Of a stretch of 17,232 bases of DNA, positions 6,620 to 13,038 are shown one piece after another. The DNA lies in NCBI GenBank assembly GCA_900544445.1, contig UQVK01000085.1:1-17232 (forward strand), read 5' to 3'. Every line of letters starts with the position of its first letter. Position 1 is the stretch's first letter. The notes beneath the pieces were generated by a model. It ran no database searches, was not told the DNA's origin, and worked only from the letters and a program-made list of their open reading frames with translations. A program made the translations under genes and the position numbers. The stretch comes from an uncultured Lachnospiraceae bacterium. Lineage in GTDB: Bacteria; Bacillota; Clostridia; Lachnospirales; Lachnospiraceae.

Positions 6620-7357
6620 ATGTTCTGGTCTCAGTCAAAAGACAACATCTGGATTGTCGGACATCGCGGAGTACGCGCCCTTTTACCGGAAAATACGTTG
6701 ATTTCCTTTCAGAAAGCCATTGACCTTGGTTTAAACGGAATTGAAACGGATATTCACATGACAACGGATGGCCAGCTTGTGCTGCACCATGACGATACCC
6801 TGGAACGGACGACCGACGGCTCCGGAAAAATTGAAAACTACTCTTATGCGGAGCTGCGCCAGCTGGACGCCGGCATAAAATTCTCACCGGAATATGCAGG
6901 ACAGCGGATCCCGAGGCTGGAAGAGCTGTTGGAGAGAATTGCCGACCCGTCTTTTTTCCTGAATGTTGAGATGAAGGATTATCGTCCGGAGGCTTTGGAC
7001 AGGACGATTAAAACCCTGGAGAAATATGGATTTCATGACCGCTATGTGATTGCCTGCTTTCATGGAGATGTGACAACCCTTGCCCACGAAAAATACGGGG
7101 TGAAGACACAGGGATTTCCGCTTCAGATGGTAAAGGAAGCCAGGGAAGATACAGAAAGCCATTACTATTCTGTAGGCATCGGAATGGAGATGCTGACAGG
7201 GGAGCTGGTGGAGAGCTATTACAGGAAAGGAATTGATCCCTGGTGCTGGTGCCCGGATACCCGGGAGGAGGTCAGCGCTGCCATAGCATCAGGAATTACT
7301 CTGATGACTGTGAATAATCCGGAGCCGACATTGGAAATGCTGCGAAAGGAGAACTGA
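6620..7357 (+). CDS. Glycerophosphodiester phosphodiesterase (UgpQ-like, cytoplasmic)
   Basis: A 245-aa GDPD-family TIM barrel that hydrolyses glycerophosphodiesters to sn-glycerol 3-phosphate and an alcohol. Active-site features are HRG at 15-17, PENT at 23-26, the metal ligands E42 and D44 (IETDIH), the general acid/base HDDTLERTT from H57, and E117/K119 (NVEMKD). There is no signal peptide, so it acts inside the cell on imported or membrane-derived diesters. GGAGG (6608-6612) lies 7 nt before the ATG. It follows the peroxiredoxin closely and a 155-nt gap separates it from ogt. That gap contains only a small CCGGA-A-TCCGG palindrome and no clear promoter. Confidence 0.93.
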   Translation: MFWSQSKDNIWIVGHRGVRALLPENTLISFQKAIDLGLNGIETDIHMTTDGQLVLHHDDTLERTTDGSGKIENYSYAELRQLDAGIKFSPEYAGQRIPRLEELLERIADPSFFLNVEMKDYRPEALDRTIKTLEKYGFHDRYVIACFHGDVTTLAHEKYGVKTQGFPLQMVKEAREDTESHYYSVGIGMEMLTGELVESYYRKGIDPWCWCPDTREEVSAAIASGITLMTVNNPEPTLEMLRKEN

Positions 7358-7512
7358 ACCGGAATCCGGAGCTGCGCGAAATCATTCCTGCCGTTCAGAC
7401 TGTATTATTGATCGAATCGTTTGCATCCATAAAAACATCATTATTTCAAAATAAGAAATGCGGACTCCATCTGGGAATTTATGGGCAGATGCAGCCGCCG
7501 TGGAGGGTTACT

Positions 7513-8028
7513 ATGCAGTACATCAGTCATTATGCTTCCCCTGTCGGCAATATCCTTTTAGCCGCAGATAATACGGGTTTAACCGGTTTATGGTTTGAGG
7601 GGCAGAAGTATTTTGCCCTTTCTCTGGATAAGGAGCATGAGGAAAAGGAAATCCCTCTTTTTGAAGAGGTAAAGCAGTGGCTTGATATTTACTTTTCCGG
7701 AAAAGAGCCGGATTTTACTGTACCGCTTCATTTCACAGGCACAGCTTTTCAAAATGAAGTATGGGAAATACTCTGTACGATTCCATATGGACAGACCATG
7801 ACCTACGGCGAGATAGCAAAGCAGATCGCCGTCAGAAAAGGATTGCCGCATATGTCGGCGCAGGCTGTAGGCGGCGCGGTAGGGCACAATGAAATTTCAA
7901 TCATTGTCCCCTGCCATCGTGTTGTAGGCGCAGATGGCAGTCTGACAGGCTACGCAGGAGGAATTGATAAAAAGATTAAATTACTGCAGCTGGAAAAGGC
8001 GGATATGAAATCCTTCTTTATTCCGTAG
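7513..8028 (+). CDS. ogt: Methylated-DNA--[protein]-cysteine S-methyltransferase (Ogt type)
   Basis: A 171-aa suicide DNA-repair protein that transfers alkyl groups from O6-alkylguanine to its own Cys. The active-site motif PCHRV is at 133-137 (acceptor C134), followed by SLTGYAGGIDKK. The N-terminal third is the RNase H-like domain (SPVGNILLAAD). The DNA-binding half begins at TAFQNEVWEILCTIPYG. The position of the arginine finger (ARAVGGA in human MGMT) reads AQAVGGA here, that is Gln118. GGAGGG (7502-7507) lies 5 nt before the chosen ATG; the in-frame ATG at 7408 would add 35 residues without family similarity. The stop is directly followed by a decayed gene fragment in the same frame. Confidence 0.93.
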   Translation: MQYISHYASPVGNILLAADNTGLTGLWFEGQKYFALSLDKEHEEKEIPLFEEVKQWLDIYFSGKEPDFTVPLHFTGTAFQNEVWEILCTIPYGQTMTYGEIAKQIAVRKGLPHMSAQAVGGAVGHNEISIIVPCHRVVGADGSLTGYAGGIDKKIKLLQLEKADMKSFFIP

Positions 8029-8106
8029 GAACTGTCAAGGTTGATTTTGGAAGGATTTTCACGAAGCGGAAAGACGCTTACAACACTGTTTATGAAAGCA
8101 CTCTGA
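8029..8106 (+). pseudogene. Relic of a second AlbA_2-type gene (internal deletion)
   Basis: In the frame following the ogt stop, 8029-8055 encodes ELSRLILEG, identical to residues 113-121 of the intact gene downstream (8569-8595). Of the 27 bases four differ, all at synonymous sites (GAA/GAG, CTG/TTG, AGG/AGA, TTG/CTG). The frame continues to a stop at 8104-8106. Its end, GKTLTTLFMKAL, resembles GKSKTTQLLKEM at residues 386-397 of the intact protein (codons at 9388-9423), with 22 of 36 bases identical over that part. The simplest reading is a homologous gene that lost its middle and both ends. The first half of this match is strong. The second half is suggestive only. Confidence 0.5.
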
Positions 8107-8143
8107 AGTGACAGGATTTTAAAGCTTAATAAACCAAAATGGC

Positions 8144-8181
8144 CAGAAAAGCAATCGTAAAAAAATACAATTGCTTTTCTG
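8144..8181. repeat. 12-bp inverted repeat overlapping the -35 of the next gene
   Basis: CAGAAAAGCAAT (8144-8155) and ATTGCTTTTCTG (8170-8181) pair perfectly around a 14-nt AT-rich spacer. There is no clear T run after it, so it is not a classical terminator. The right arm contains the TTGCTT -35 element of the downstream promoter, so it could also serve as an operator for the regulator encoded there. Confidence 0.6.
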
Positions 8182-8199
8182 CGTGTTTCTGCATATAAT
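8171..8199 (+). promoter_or_regulatory. Promoter of the AlbA_2/HATPase gene
   Basis: TTGCTT (8171-8176) and a perfect TATAAT (8194-8199) are spaced 17 bp apart, and transcription should start near 8206. The leader is under 30 nt, with AAAGGAAG (8217-8224) before the ATG. The -35 lies in the right arm of a 12-bp inverted repeat. Confidence 0.65.
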
Positions 8200-8232
8200 A
8201 TAAGCAGTGAAATTGGAAAGGAAGCACAATGT

Positions 8233-9486
8233 ATGCGTGAAACAAGAACAACAGAGTTTAAGGAAAAGATTACAAATACATTTTTAAAAACAGTAAGTGC
8301 CTTTTCGAATTACGATGGTGGAGAAATTTTTTTTGGCATTGATGACAATGGTAATATCAAAGGACTGTCGGATGTAAAACAGGCGTGTCTGGATATTGAA
8401 AACAAAATTAATGACAGCATTGCTCCGCAGCCTGATTACACACTGGAATTGCAGAATAATGACAGAACGATAAAGCTGACTGTAAAAAGCGGGCTTCAAA
8501 AACCATATTTATATAAATCAAAAGCATACAAACGAAATGATACTGCAACAATAGAAGTTGACACGCTGGAGTTGTCAAGACTGATTTTGGAAGGAAAAAA
8601 TATCAGATTTGAAGAATTGCCGTGTGCAGATCAGGAACTGACGTTTGATATTCTAAGCCGAAAATTAAAAGAATGCATCCAGATTGAAACTTTTAATCAG
8701 GATACCCTGAAAACGCTGAATTTATATAACAGCAACATTGGATACAATAATGCGGCTGGTATTTTGGCAGATAAAAATCGTTTTCCGGGAATTGATATTG
8801 TGAAGTTCGGTGAAAATATCAGTGTGATTCATAAAAGAGCAACATTTGACAATAGATCCATTTTGACAGTATATGAAAACGCATTAGATGTTTTCAAAGA
8901 TTATTATGAATACGAAGAAATACAGGGCGCAGACAGGAAAAAGGTAGAAAAAATACCGGAGGCTGCATTCAGAGAAGCAATTGCAAATGCGTTGATTCAT
9001 AGAGTGTGGGATGTGGAGTCACAAATAAAAGTTTCGATGTTTGATGACAGAATAGAAATTATTTCTCCGGGAGGACTGCCATCTGGAATCACAGAAGATG
9101 AGTATTTATCAGGAAAACTCTCCGTTCTGAGAAATAGAAATCTTGCAAATGTATTTTACCGGCTGGGGTTTGTTGAGATATTTGGTACGGGAATTACACG
9201 AATAAAACAGCTCTATGAAGAAGGATTAAAACAACCGGACTTTGAAGTGTCGGAAAATACAATTAAGATTGTACTTCCGGATTTTGAGAAAAACCTGAAT
9301 TTAACGGAAGACGAAAGAAAAATATATAAGCTTTTAAGCAGGACAATGTTGAAATCAATCAGTGAAATTGCTCCTTATGCCCCGTTTGGCAAATCAAAGA
9401 CAACACAGTTGCTGAAAGAAATGAGCGAAAAAGGTGTTGTAAAAATTGAAGGCAAGGGAAGAGGTACTAAGTACGTGATAAAATAA
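8233..9486 (+). CDS. AlbA_2 (Schlafen-type) / HATPase_c_4 ATP-binding transcriptional regulator
   Basis: A 417-aa protein of the group annotated as ATP-binding putative transcriptional regulators. Residues 1-120 form the AlbA_2 nucleic-acid-binding domain (TEFKEKI, then FSNYDGGEIFFGIDDNGNI). Residues about 240-330 form a divergent GHKL-type ATPase, with AIANALIHRVWD in place of the N-box, ISPGGLPSGIT and IFGTGITRIKQL. A C-terminal winged helix follows (about 355-417). The cellular role is not established; members occur in accessory regions and some are linked to mobile elements or toxin-like loci. The gene is visibly AT-rich (18 G/C in the 60 bases at 8281-8340, against 39 of 60 at 13561-13620), suggesting horizontal acquisition. 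It is monocistronic with its own promoter. An imperfect inverted repeat (9496-9539) follows. Confidence 0.88.
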   Translation: MRETRTTEFKEKITNTFLKTVSAFSNYDGGEIFFGIDDNGNIKGLSDVKQACLDIENKINDSIAPQPDYTLELQNNDRTIKLTVKSGLQKPYLYKSKAYKRNDTATIEVDTLELSRLILEGKNIRFEELPCADQELTFDILSRKLKECIQIETFNQDTLKTLNLYNSNIGYNNAAGILADKNRFPGIDIVKFGENISVIHKRATFDNRSILTVYENALDVFKDYYEYEEIQGADRKKVEKIPEAAFREAIANALIHRVWDVESQIKVSMFDDRIEIISPGGLPSGITEDEYLSGKLSVLRNRNLANVFYRLGFVEIFGTGITRIKQLYEEGLKQPDFEVSENTIKIVLPDFEKNLNLTEDERKIYKLLSRTMLKSISEIAPYAPFGKSKTTQLLKEMSEKGVVKIEGKGRGTKYVIK

Positions 9487-9495
9487 TTAATATGA

Positions 9496-9539
9496 CAAAG
9501 AGTAATAGTGTAGACCTGTAGAATGCTGACTATTCTTTG
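9496..9539. repeat. Imperfect inverted repeat after the AlbA_2 gene
   Basis: CAAAGA (9496-9501) pairs with TCTTTG (9534-9539), and ATAGT (9505-9509) with ACTAT (9529-9533), with a 3-nt bulge and a 19-nt loop. No T run follows on the plus strand. It marks the boundary between the AT-rich gene and GC-rich DNA and may be a weak terminator or the edge of an inserted segment. Confidence 0.4.
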
Positions 9540-9581
9540 CTTGTGGGGATACTCGATTCAGATATAAGGAGAAATGAGAGT

Positions 9582-10046
9582 ATGATAAAAATTTTGTTCA
9601 TCTGCCACGGCAACATCTGCCGCTCCCCCATGTCCGAATTCATCCTGAAGGACATGGTCACCAAACGCGGCATCTCCAATCGGTTCCAGATCGCGTCCGC
9701 GGCCACCAGTCGAGAGGAGATTGGAAATCCGGTCTATCCGCCTGCCAGGCGCAAGCTGCTGGAGCATGGCATTGACCCTTCCGGTAAAACAGCCCGCCAG
9801 ATGACCCGGCGGGACTATGAAGAATACGACTATATTCTCGCGGCCGAACAGTACAATATCCGGAACATCCTGCGCATCACTGGCGGAGATCCGGATCATA
9901 AGATCCACCGCCTGCTGGATTTTTCTGACCGGCCGCGCGACATTGACGATCCCTGGTACACAGGGGATTTTGATACTGCCTGGAACGATATCGTGGAAGG
10001 CTGCGAAGCGTTTCTGGATTGGATGAAAAGGGAAAAACGGATCTGA
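9582..10046 (+). CDS. Low-molecular-weight protein-tyrosine phosphatase
   Basis: A 154-aa cytoplasmic phosphatase. The P-loop CHGNICRSP places the nucleophile Cys8 and phosphate-binding Arg14 in the CX5R signature. The general acid is Asp123 in DDPWY (122-126). In Bacillota these enzymes act on tyrosine (or arginine) phosphorylated proteins, often in stress or polysaccharide control; the substrate here is unknown. AAGGAG (9566-9571) lies 10 nt before the ATG at 9582. The in-frame ATG at 9537 would precede the family's usual VLFVCxGN-type start by 15 residues and is rejected. The GC-rich composition returns here after the AT-rich gene. It is convergent with the AraC regulator, 86 nt away, and no terminator is evident between them. 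Confidence 0.93.
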   Translation: MIKILFICHGNICRSPMSEFILKDMVTKRGISNRFQIASAATSREEIGNPVYPPARRKLLEHGIDPSGKTARQMTRRDYEEYDYILAAEQYNIRNILRITGGDPDHKIHRLLDFSDRPRDIDDPWYTGDFDTAWNDIVEGCEAFLDWMKREKRI

Positions 10047-10132
10047 TCCCGGCTGTCTGGTCAACACGTGAAGCATATCCATTGGGGTATGTATCACAGA
10101 TATTCTGTTACACCTGAATCCCGCATATCGGT

Positions 10133-11311
10133 TCAGCGTTCAGGGAAACTGCCTGCCGCAGCATGCCTGTTTTCCCCCGCCGTATCTATATCCTGCCCCG
10201 CCGCTGCCGTTTCCCCGGCGGCATGGCCGGAGCTCCCCTTTGCCATCCGTTGTCTGAACTGCAGGGGCGTTCCGCCATATACCTTCCGGAACATCCGGCA
10301 GAAGGACGGGGAATCCGGAAAACCGCAGGAATAGGCGATGTCCGTGACCGCCCGTCGGGTATCGGCGAGCAGGCGGCAGGCTTCCTCCAGCCGCAGATCC
10401 TGCAGATACTGCTGAACGCTTTTTCCGCTGCAGTTTAAAAAGGCTTTGTACAGGTAGGAGCGGCTTACCCCGATCTGGCGGGCGAGCTGCTCGATCCGGA
10501 CCGGGTAGCCAAAGTTGTGGCGCAGATAGGAAACAGCCTGCAGGAAATATAGCTCCTGACCGGAAGGAGATTTTCCAGCTTCCGGCAAACCGTCGGATTC
10601 TGACAGAAGGGTGCCTGATTTCCCGGCCGTATGCATTCCCCCGCCATGGTTCATTTCTTCCGCAAAGGAGAAACCGCCCTGTCCGCTGCCTTCCGGATAC
10701 ATGCAGGAAAACAGCAGGTAGAAGTTCCCAAGCAGCTCCAGCACATTTCTTTTTTCATCCTGAAAACAGCTCTCAAAAGCATCGGCCTGCCGCAGCAGCC
10801 GTAACCGTGCTTCTTCGTCCGGCGAACGGTACACCAGATTTCCGGAGAGAAAGCCGCAGCAGCGGAGCAGCGCTTCGGCGTTCGTTCCGTCAAAGGCCAC
10901 CCAGGTGTAGTCCCAGGGCTCTTTTTCATCCGCGACGTATTTGGTCGTTTCTCCGGGAAGGATCAGAAAGGCGTCTCCCCGGGACAGCTCATGAACCTCA
11001 TCCTTTCTCAGATAGGTTCCTTTTCCGCTTCGGATGAAATGAATCAGATAATGGGGCCGCACCGCCGGGCCGAAGAAATGTCCCGGCGTGCAGGATTCGC
11101 TGCCGCAGTAATACAGACGGATGGCGCTTTCCGATTCCGGCCCTGTCAGCTGCCTGCGCGTTTCTCTCTGAAATCCTCTCTGTGTCGGCACGTTTTCGGC
11201 GGTGGGCGCAGCGTTGGCCGTCAGCCCATTTTTCTCTGTCTGTCCTGCTTTATCCGTTTGTCCGGCGCTTCCCTCCTGTTCGGTCGTGCCTGTCTGAACA
11301 TACGCTTCCAT
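10133..11311 (-). CDS. AraC-family regulator, MsmR-like (alpha-galactoside utilisation)
   Basis: A 392-aa regulator from the chosen ATG at 11311. Residues 65-150 form an AraC-type sugar-binding cupin (YYCGSESCTPGHFFGPAVRPHYLIH, then LSRGDAFLILPGE and PWDYTWVAFDG), a pattern typical of MsmR/RafR-like regulators. Residues 255-356 form the double helix-turn-helix (IEQLARQIGVSRSYLYKAF; VTDIAYSCGFPDSPSFCRMFRK). It is divergent from the GH4 alpha-galactosidase and is probably its activator. An ATG at 11323 preceded directly by GGAGAGG is an alternative start. A TTG at 11374 lies inside the likely -10 and is rejected. Three low-complexity stretches are unusual: an N-terminal Gly/Gln/Thr repeat (residues 7-40), a 47-residue Gly/Ser insert between the domains (206-252), and a 36-residue Ala/Gly tail beyond the helix-turn-helix (357-392). 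Confidence 0.88.
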   Translation of the reverse strand: MEAYVQTGTTEQEGSAGQTDKAGQTEKNGLTANAAPTAENVPTQRGFQRETRRQLTGPESESAIRLYYCGSESCTPGHFFGPAVRPHYLIHFIRSGKGTYLRKDEVHELSRGDAFLILPGETTKYVADEKEPWDYTWVAFDGTNAEALLRCCGFLSGNLVYRSPDEEARLRLLRQADAFESCFQDEKRNVLELLGNFYLLFSCMYPEGSGQGGFSFAEEMNHGGGMHTAGKSGTLLSESDGLPEAGKSPSGQELYFLQAVSYLRHNFGYPVRIEQLARQIGVSRSYLYKAFLNCSGKSVQQYLQDLRLEEACRLLADTRRAVTDIAYSCGFPDSPSFCRMFRKVYGGTPLQFRQRMAKGSSGHAAGETAAAGQDIDTAGENRHAAAGSFPER

Positions 11312-11373
11312 GACCTTTTCCATCCTCTCCGCAGACCCGATACCGGGAAACTGAAAAAGAAAACAAAAATACA

Positions 11374-11379
11374 ATTATA
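11374..11379 (-). promoter_or_regulatory. -10 element of the AraC-family regulator promoter
   Basis: On the minus strand a perfect TATAAT occupies 11379-11374, within a TTGCATATAATTG context. The -35 region about 17 bp further (near 11397-11402) is poor. The predicted transcript starts near 11367 and has a leader of 44-56 nt, depending on which ATG is used. Confidence 0.45.
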
Positions 11380-11411
11380 TGCAACAAAAAATATAGAACA
11401 TAAATCCTGAA

Positions 11412-11453
11412 ATCACTAAAATCAGAACCATCAAAGCCATTCTAATGGAATCA
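11412..11453 (+). promoter_or_regulatory. Candidate activator sites and promoter of the alpha-galactosidase gene
   Basis: The tetramer ATCA recurs at 11412, 11421 and 11430, exactly 9 bp apart, and again at 11450. The best -10 is TCTAAT (11441-11446), set within the small palindrome CCATT-CT-AATGG (11437-11448). No acceptable -35 lies 17 bp upstream of it; that space is occupied by the ATCA repeats. This is the expected layout for an AraC-type activator replacing the -35 contact. It is inferred from sequence only. Confidence 0.35.
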
Positions 11454-11496
11454 AAAAGCAAATGCAAGACGGATACGGAAAAAGGAGGAGAAAACC

Positions 11497-12819
11497 ATGG
11501 TAAAAATTGCTTTTCTGGGAGCGGGAAGCACGGTGTTTGCGAGAAATGTGCTGGGGGACTGCATGTGCACGCCGGTGCTTCGGGATGCGGAAATCGCGCT
11601 TTATGACATTGACGCAAAGCGTCTGGAGGAGTCGGAGATCATTCTTCGGGCCATCAACAACAATGTGAACGAGGGACGGGCGCAGATCGCCACCTATCTG
11701 GGCGTGGAGAACCGGAAGGCGGCCCTGAAGGATGCGGATTTCGTGGTGAACGCCATCCAGGTGGGAGGCTATGAGCCCTGCACGGTGACGGATTTTGAGA
11801 TCCCGAAGAAATACGGCCTTCTGCAGACCATCGGGGATACGCTGGGAATCGGCGGCATCATGAGAGGCCTGCGCACCATTCCGGTGATGGAGGATTTCGC
11901 CCGGGATATGGAAGAGGTATGTCCGAATACGCTCTTTTTGAACTACACGAATCCTATGGCAATTCTTACAGGCTATATGCAGAGATATACGAAGATCCGC
12001 ACGGTGGGTCTCTGCCACAGCGTTCAGGTCTGCACCGAAGGGCTGTTAAAGGGCCTTGGCATGGAGGACAAGCTGGAGGGCGCGACGGATTTCATCGCGG
12101 GCATCAATCACATGGCCTGGCTTCTGGATGTGCGGGATAAGGACGGCAACGATCTGTATCCGGAGATCAGAAAGCGCGCGCTGGAGAAGAATGCGTCGGA
12201 AAAGCATAATGACATGATCCGTTACGAATATATCAGAAATCTGGGCTACTACTGCACGGAATCCAGCGAACATAATTCCGAGTACAACCCGTTCTATATC
12301 AAGAGCCGTTATCCGGAGCTGATCGACCGCTACAACATCCCGCTGGACGAGTATCCCAGACGCTGCATCAAGCAGATCGCGGAATGGGAGGAGGAGAAGA
12401 AAAATATCCTGAACGACGGCAAGGTGACGCACGAGCGCTCCCGTGAGTACGCTTCTTATATTATGGAGGCGGTGGTGACAAACCAGCCTTACCAGATCGG
12501 TGGAAACGTGCTGAATACGGGACTGATTGACAATCTTCCTTCCGACGCTTGCGTGGAGGTGCCCTGCCTGGTGAACGCTCATGGAATCAATCCCTGCCAC
12601 GTGGGAAGACTGCCCGTGCAGCTTGCGGCCATGAACCAGACCAACATCAACGTGCAGCTTCTGACCATTGAAGCGGCACGCACCAGAGACAGAAATCACA
12701 TCTATCAGGCAGCCATGCTGGATCCTCATACGGCGGCTGAACTGAGCGTGGATGATATCCGCAGCATGTGCGACGAGCTGATCGAAGCGCACGGCGAATA
12801 CATGGCGATGTATCGCTAA
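11497..12819 (+). CDS. melA: Glycoside hydrolase family 4 alpha-galactosidase (MelA type)
   Basis: A 440-aa NAD- and manganese-dependent glycosidase that cleaves alpha-galactosides such as melibiose by a redox-assisted mechanism. The N-terminal Rossmann motif GAGST is at 8-12, with the acidic end of the second strand at DID (37-39). NYTNPM lies at 149-154. The metal ligands fit C173 in the CHS motif (173-175), which is typical of the alpha-galactosidase branch, and H205 in [15 protein letters not shown] (11482-11488) lies 8 nt before the ATG. There is no signal peptide, so the sugar must be imported first, and no transporter is encoded in this window. It is divergent from an MsmR-like AraC regulator and ends in a strong terminator, making it a single-gene unit. 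Confidence 0.93.
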   Translation: MVKIAFLGAGSTVFARNVLGDCMCTPVLRDAEIALYDIDAKRLEESEIILRAINNNVNEGRAQIATYLGVENRKAALKDADFVVNAIQVGGYEPCTVTDFEIPKKYGLLQTIGDTLGIGGIMRGLRTIPVMEDFARDMEEVCPNTLFLNYTNPMAILTGYMQRYTKIRTVGLCHSVQVCTEGLLKGLGMEDKLEGATDFIAGINHMAWLLDVRDKDGNDLYPEIRKRALEKNASEKHNDMIRYEYIRNLGYYCTESSEHNSEYNPFYIKSRYPELIDRYNIPLDEYPRRCIKQIAEWEEEKKNILNDGKVTHERSREYASYIMEAVVTNQPYQIGGNVLNTGLIDNLPSDACVEVPCLVNAHGINPCHVGRLPVQLAAMNQTNINVQLLTIEAARTRDRNHIYQAAMLDPHTAAELSVDDIRSMCDELIEAHGEYMAMYR

Positions 12820-12846
12820 AATAGTGCTAAAAATAAAAAGATTCCG

Positions 12847-12881
12847 ACGGCCCTCTGCCCTTTGGCAGAAGGGCCGTTTTT
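12847..12881 (+). terminator. Strong Rho-independent terminator after melA
   Basis: ACGGCCCTCTGCC (12847-12859) pairs with GGCAGAAGGGCCGT (12864-12877), with one bulged base and a 4-nt loop, followed by TTTTT. It separates melA from the glmM transcript. Confidence 0.92.
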
Positions 12882-12890
12882 GGAATTTCC

Positions 12891-12919
12891 TTGCAAAACT
12901 CCCCCTGATGCGTTAGAGT
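12891..12919 (+). promoter_or_regulatory. Weak candidate promoter for glmM
   Basis: TTGCAA (12891-12896) and TAGAGT (12914-12919) are spaced 17 bp apart, and each matches the consensus at 4 of 6 positions. Some promoter is needed because a strong terminator lies just upstream, but this assignment is uncertain. The stretch 12895-12910 inside it is nearly repeated at 17100-17115. Confidence 0.3.
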
Positions 12920-12936
12920 TAATTTATAGACAGGAA

Positions 12937-12958
12937 GGGGCCAAAATATTTTGGCCCC
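12937..12958. repeat. Perfect 22-bp palindrome in the glmM leader
   Basis: The two half-sites are GGGGCCAAAAT and its exact reverse complement, without a spacer. Neither strand has a T run after it, so it is not a terminator. It is about 80 bp upstream of the glmM start. It could be an operator or, in RNA, a 9-bp hairpin. Confidence 0.8.
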
Positions 12959-13038
12959 AAAAATCATAGGATAGAGAATCAGAAAAAAGATTTTGCATTT
13001 CCATGGCGCTGACGCCTGGAATTTGAAAAGGAGAAAGA

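Noticed and set aside
7359..7371. CCGGA-A-TCCGG palindrome after the phosphodiesterase gene
   Set aside because: The 5-bp stem has a one-base centre and no T run; too weak to call a terminator or operator.
12882..13038. Possible riboswitch or glmS-type ribozyme upstream of glmM
   Set aside because: Apart from one perfect palindrome, the region is short and AT-rich, and shows none of the conserved core of known amino-sugar RNA elements that I could recognise.
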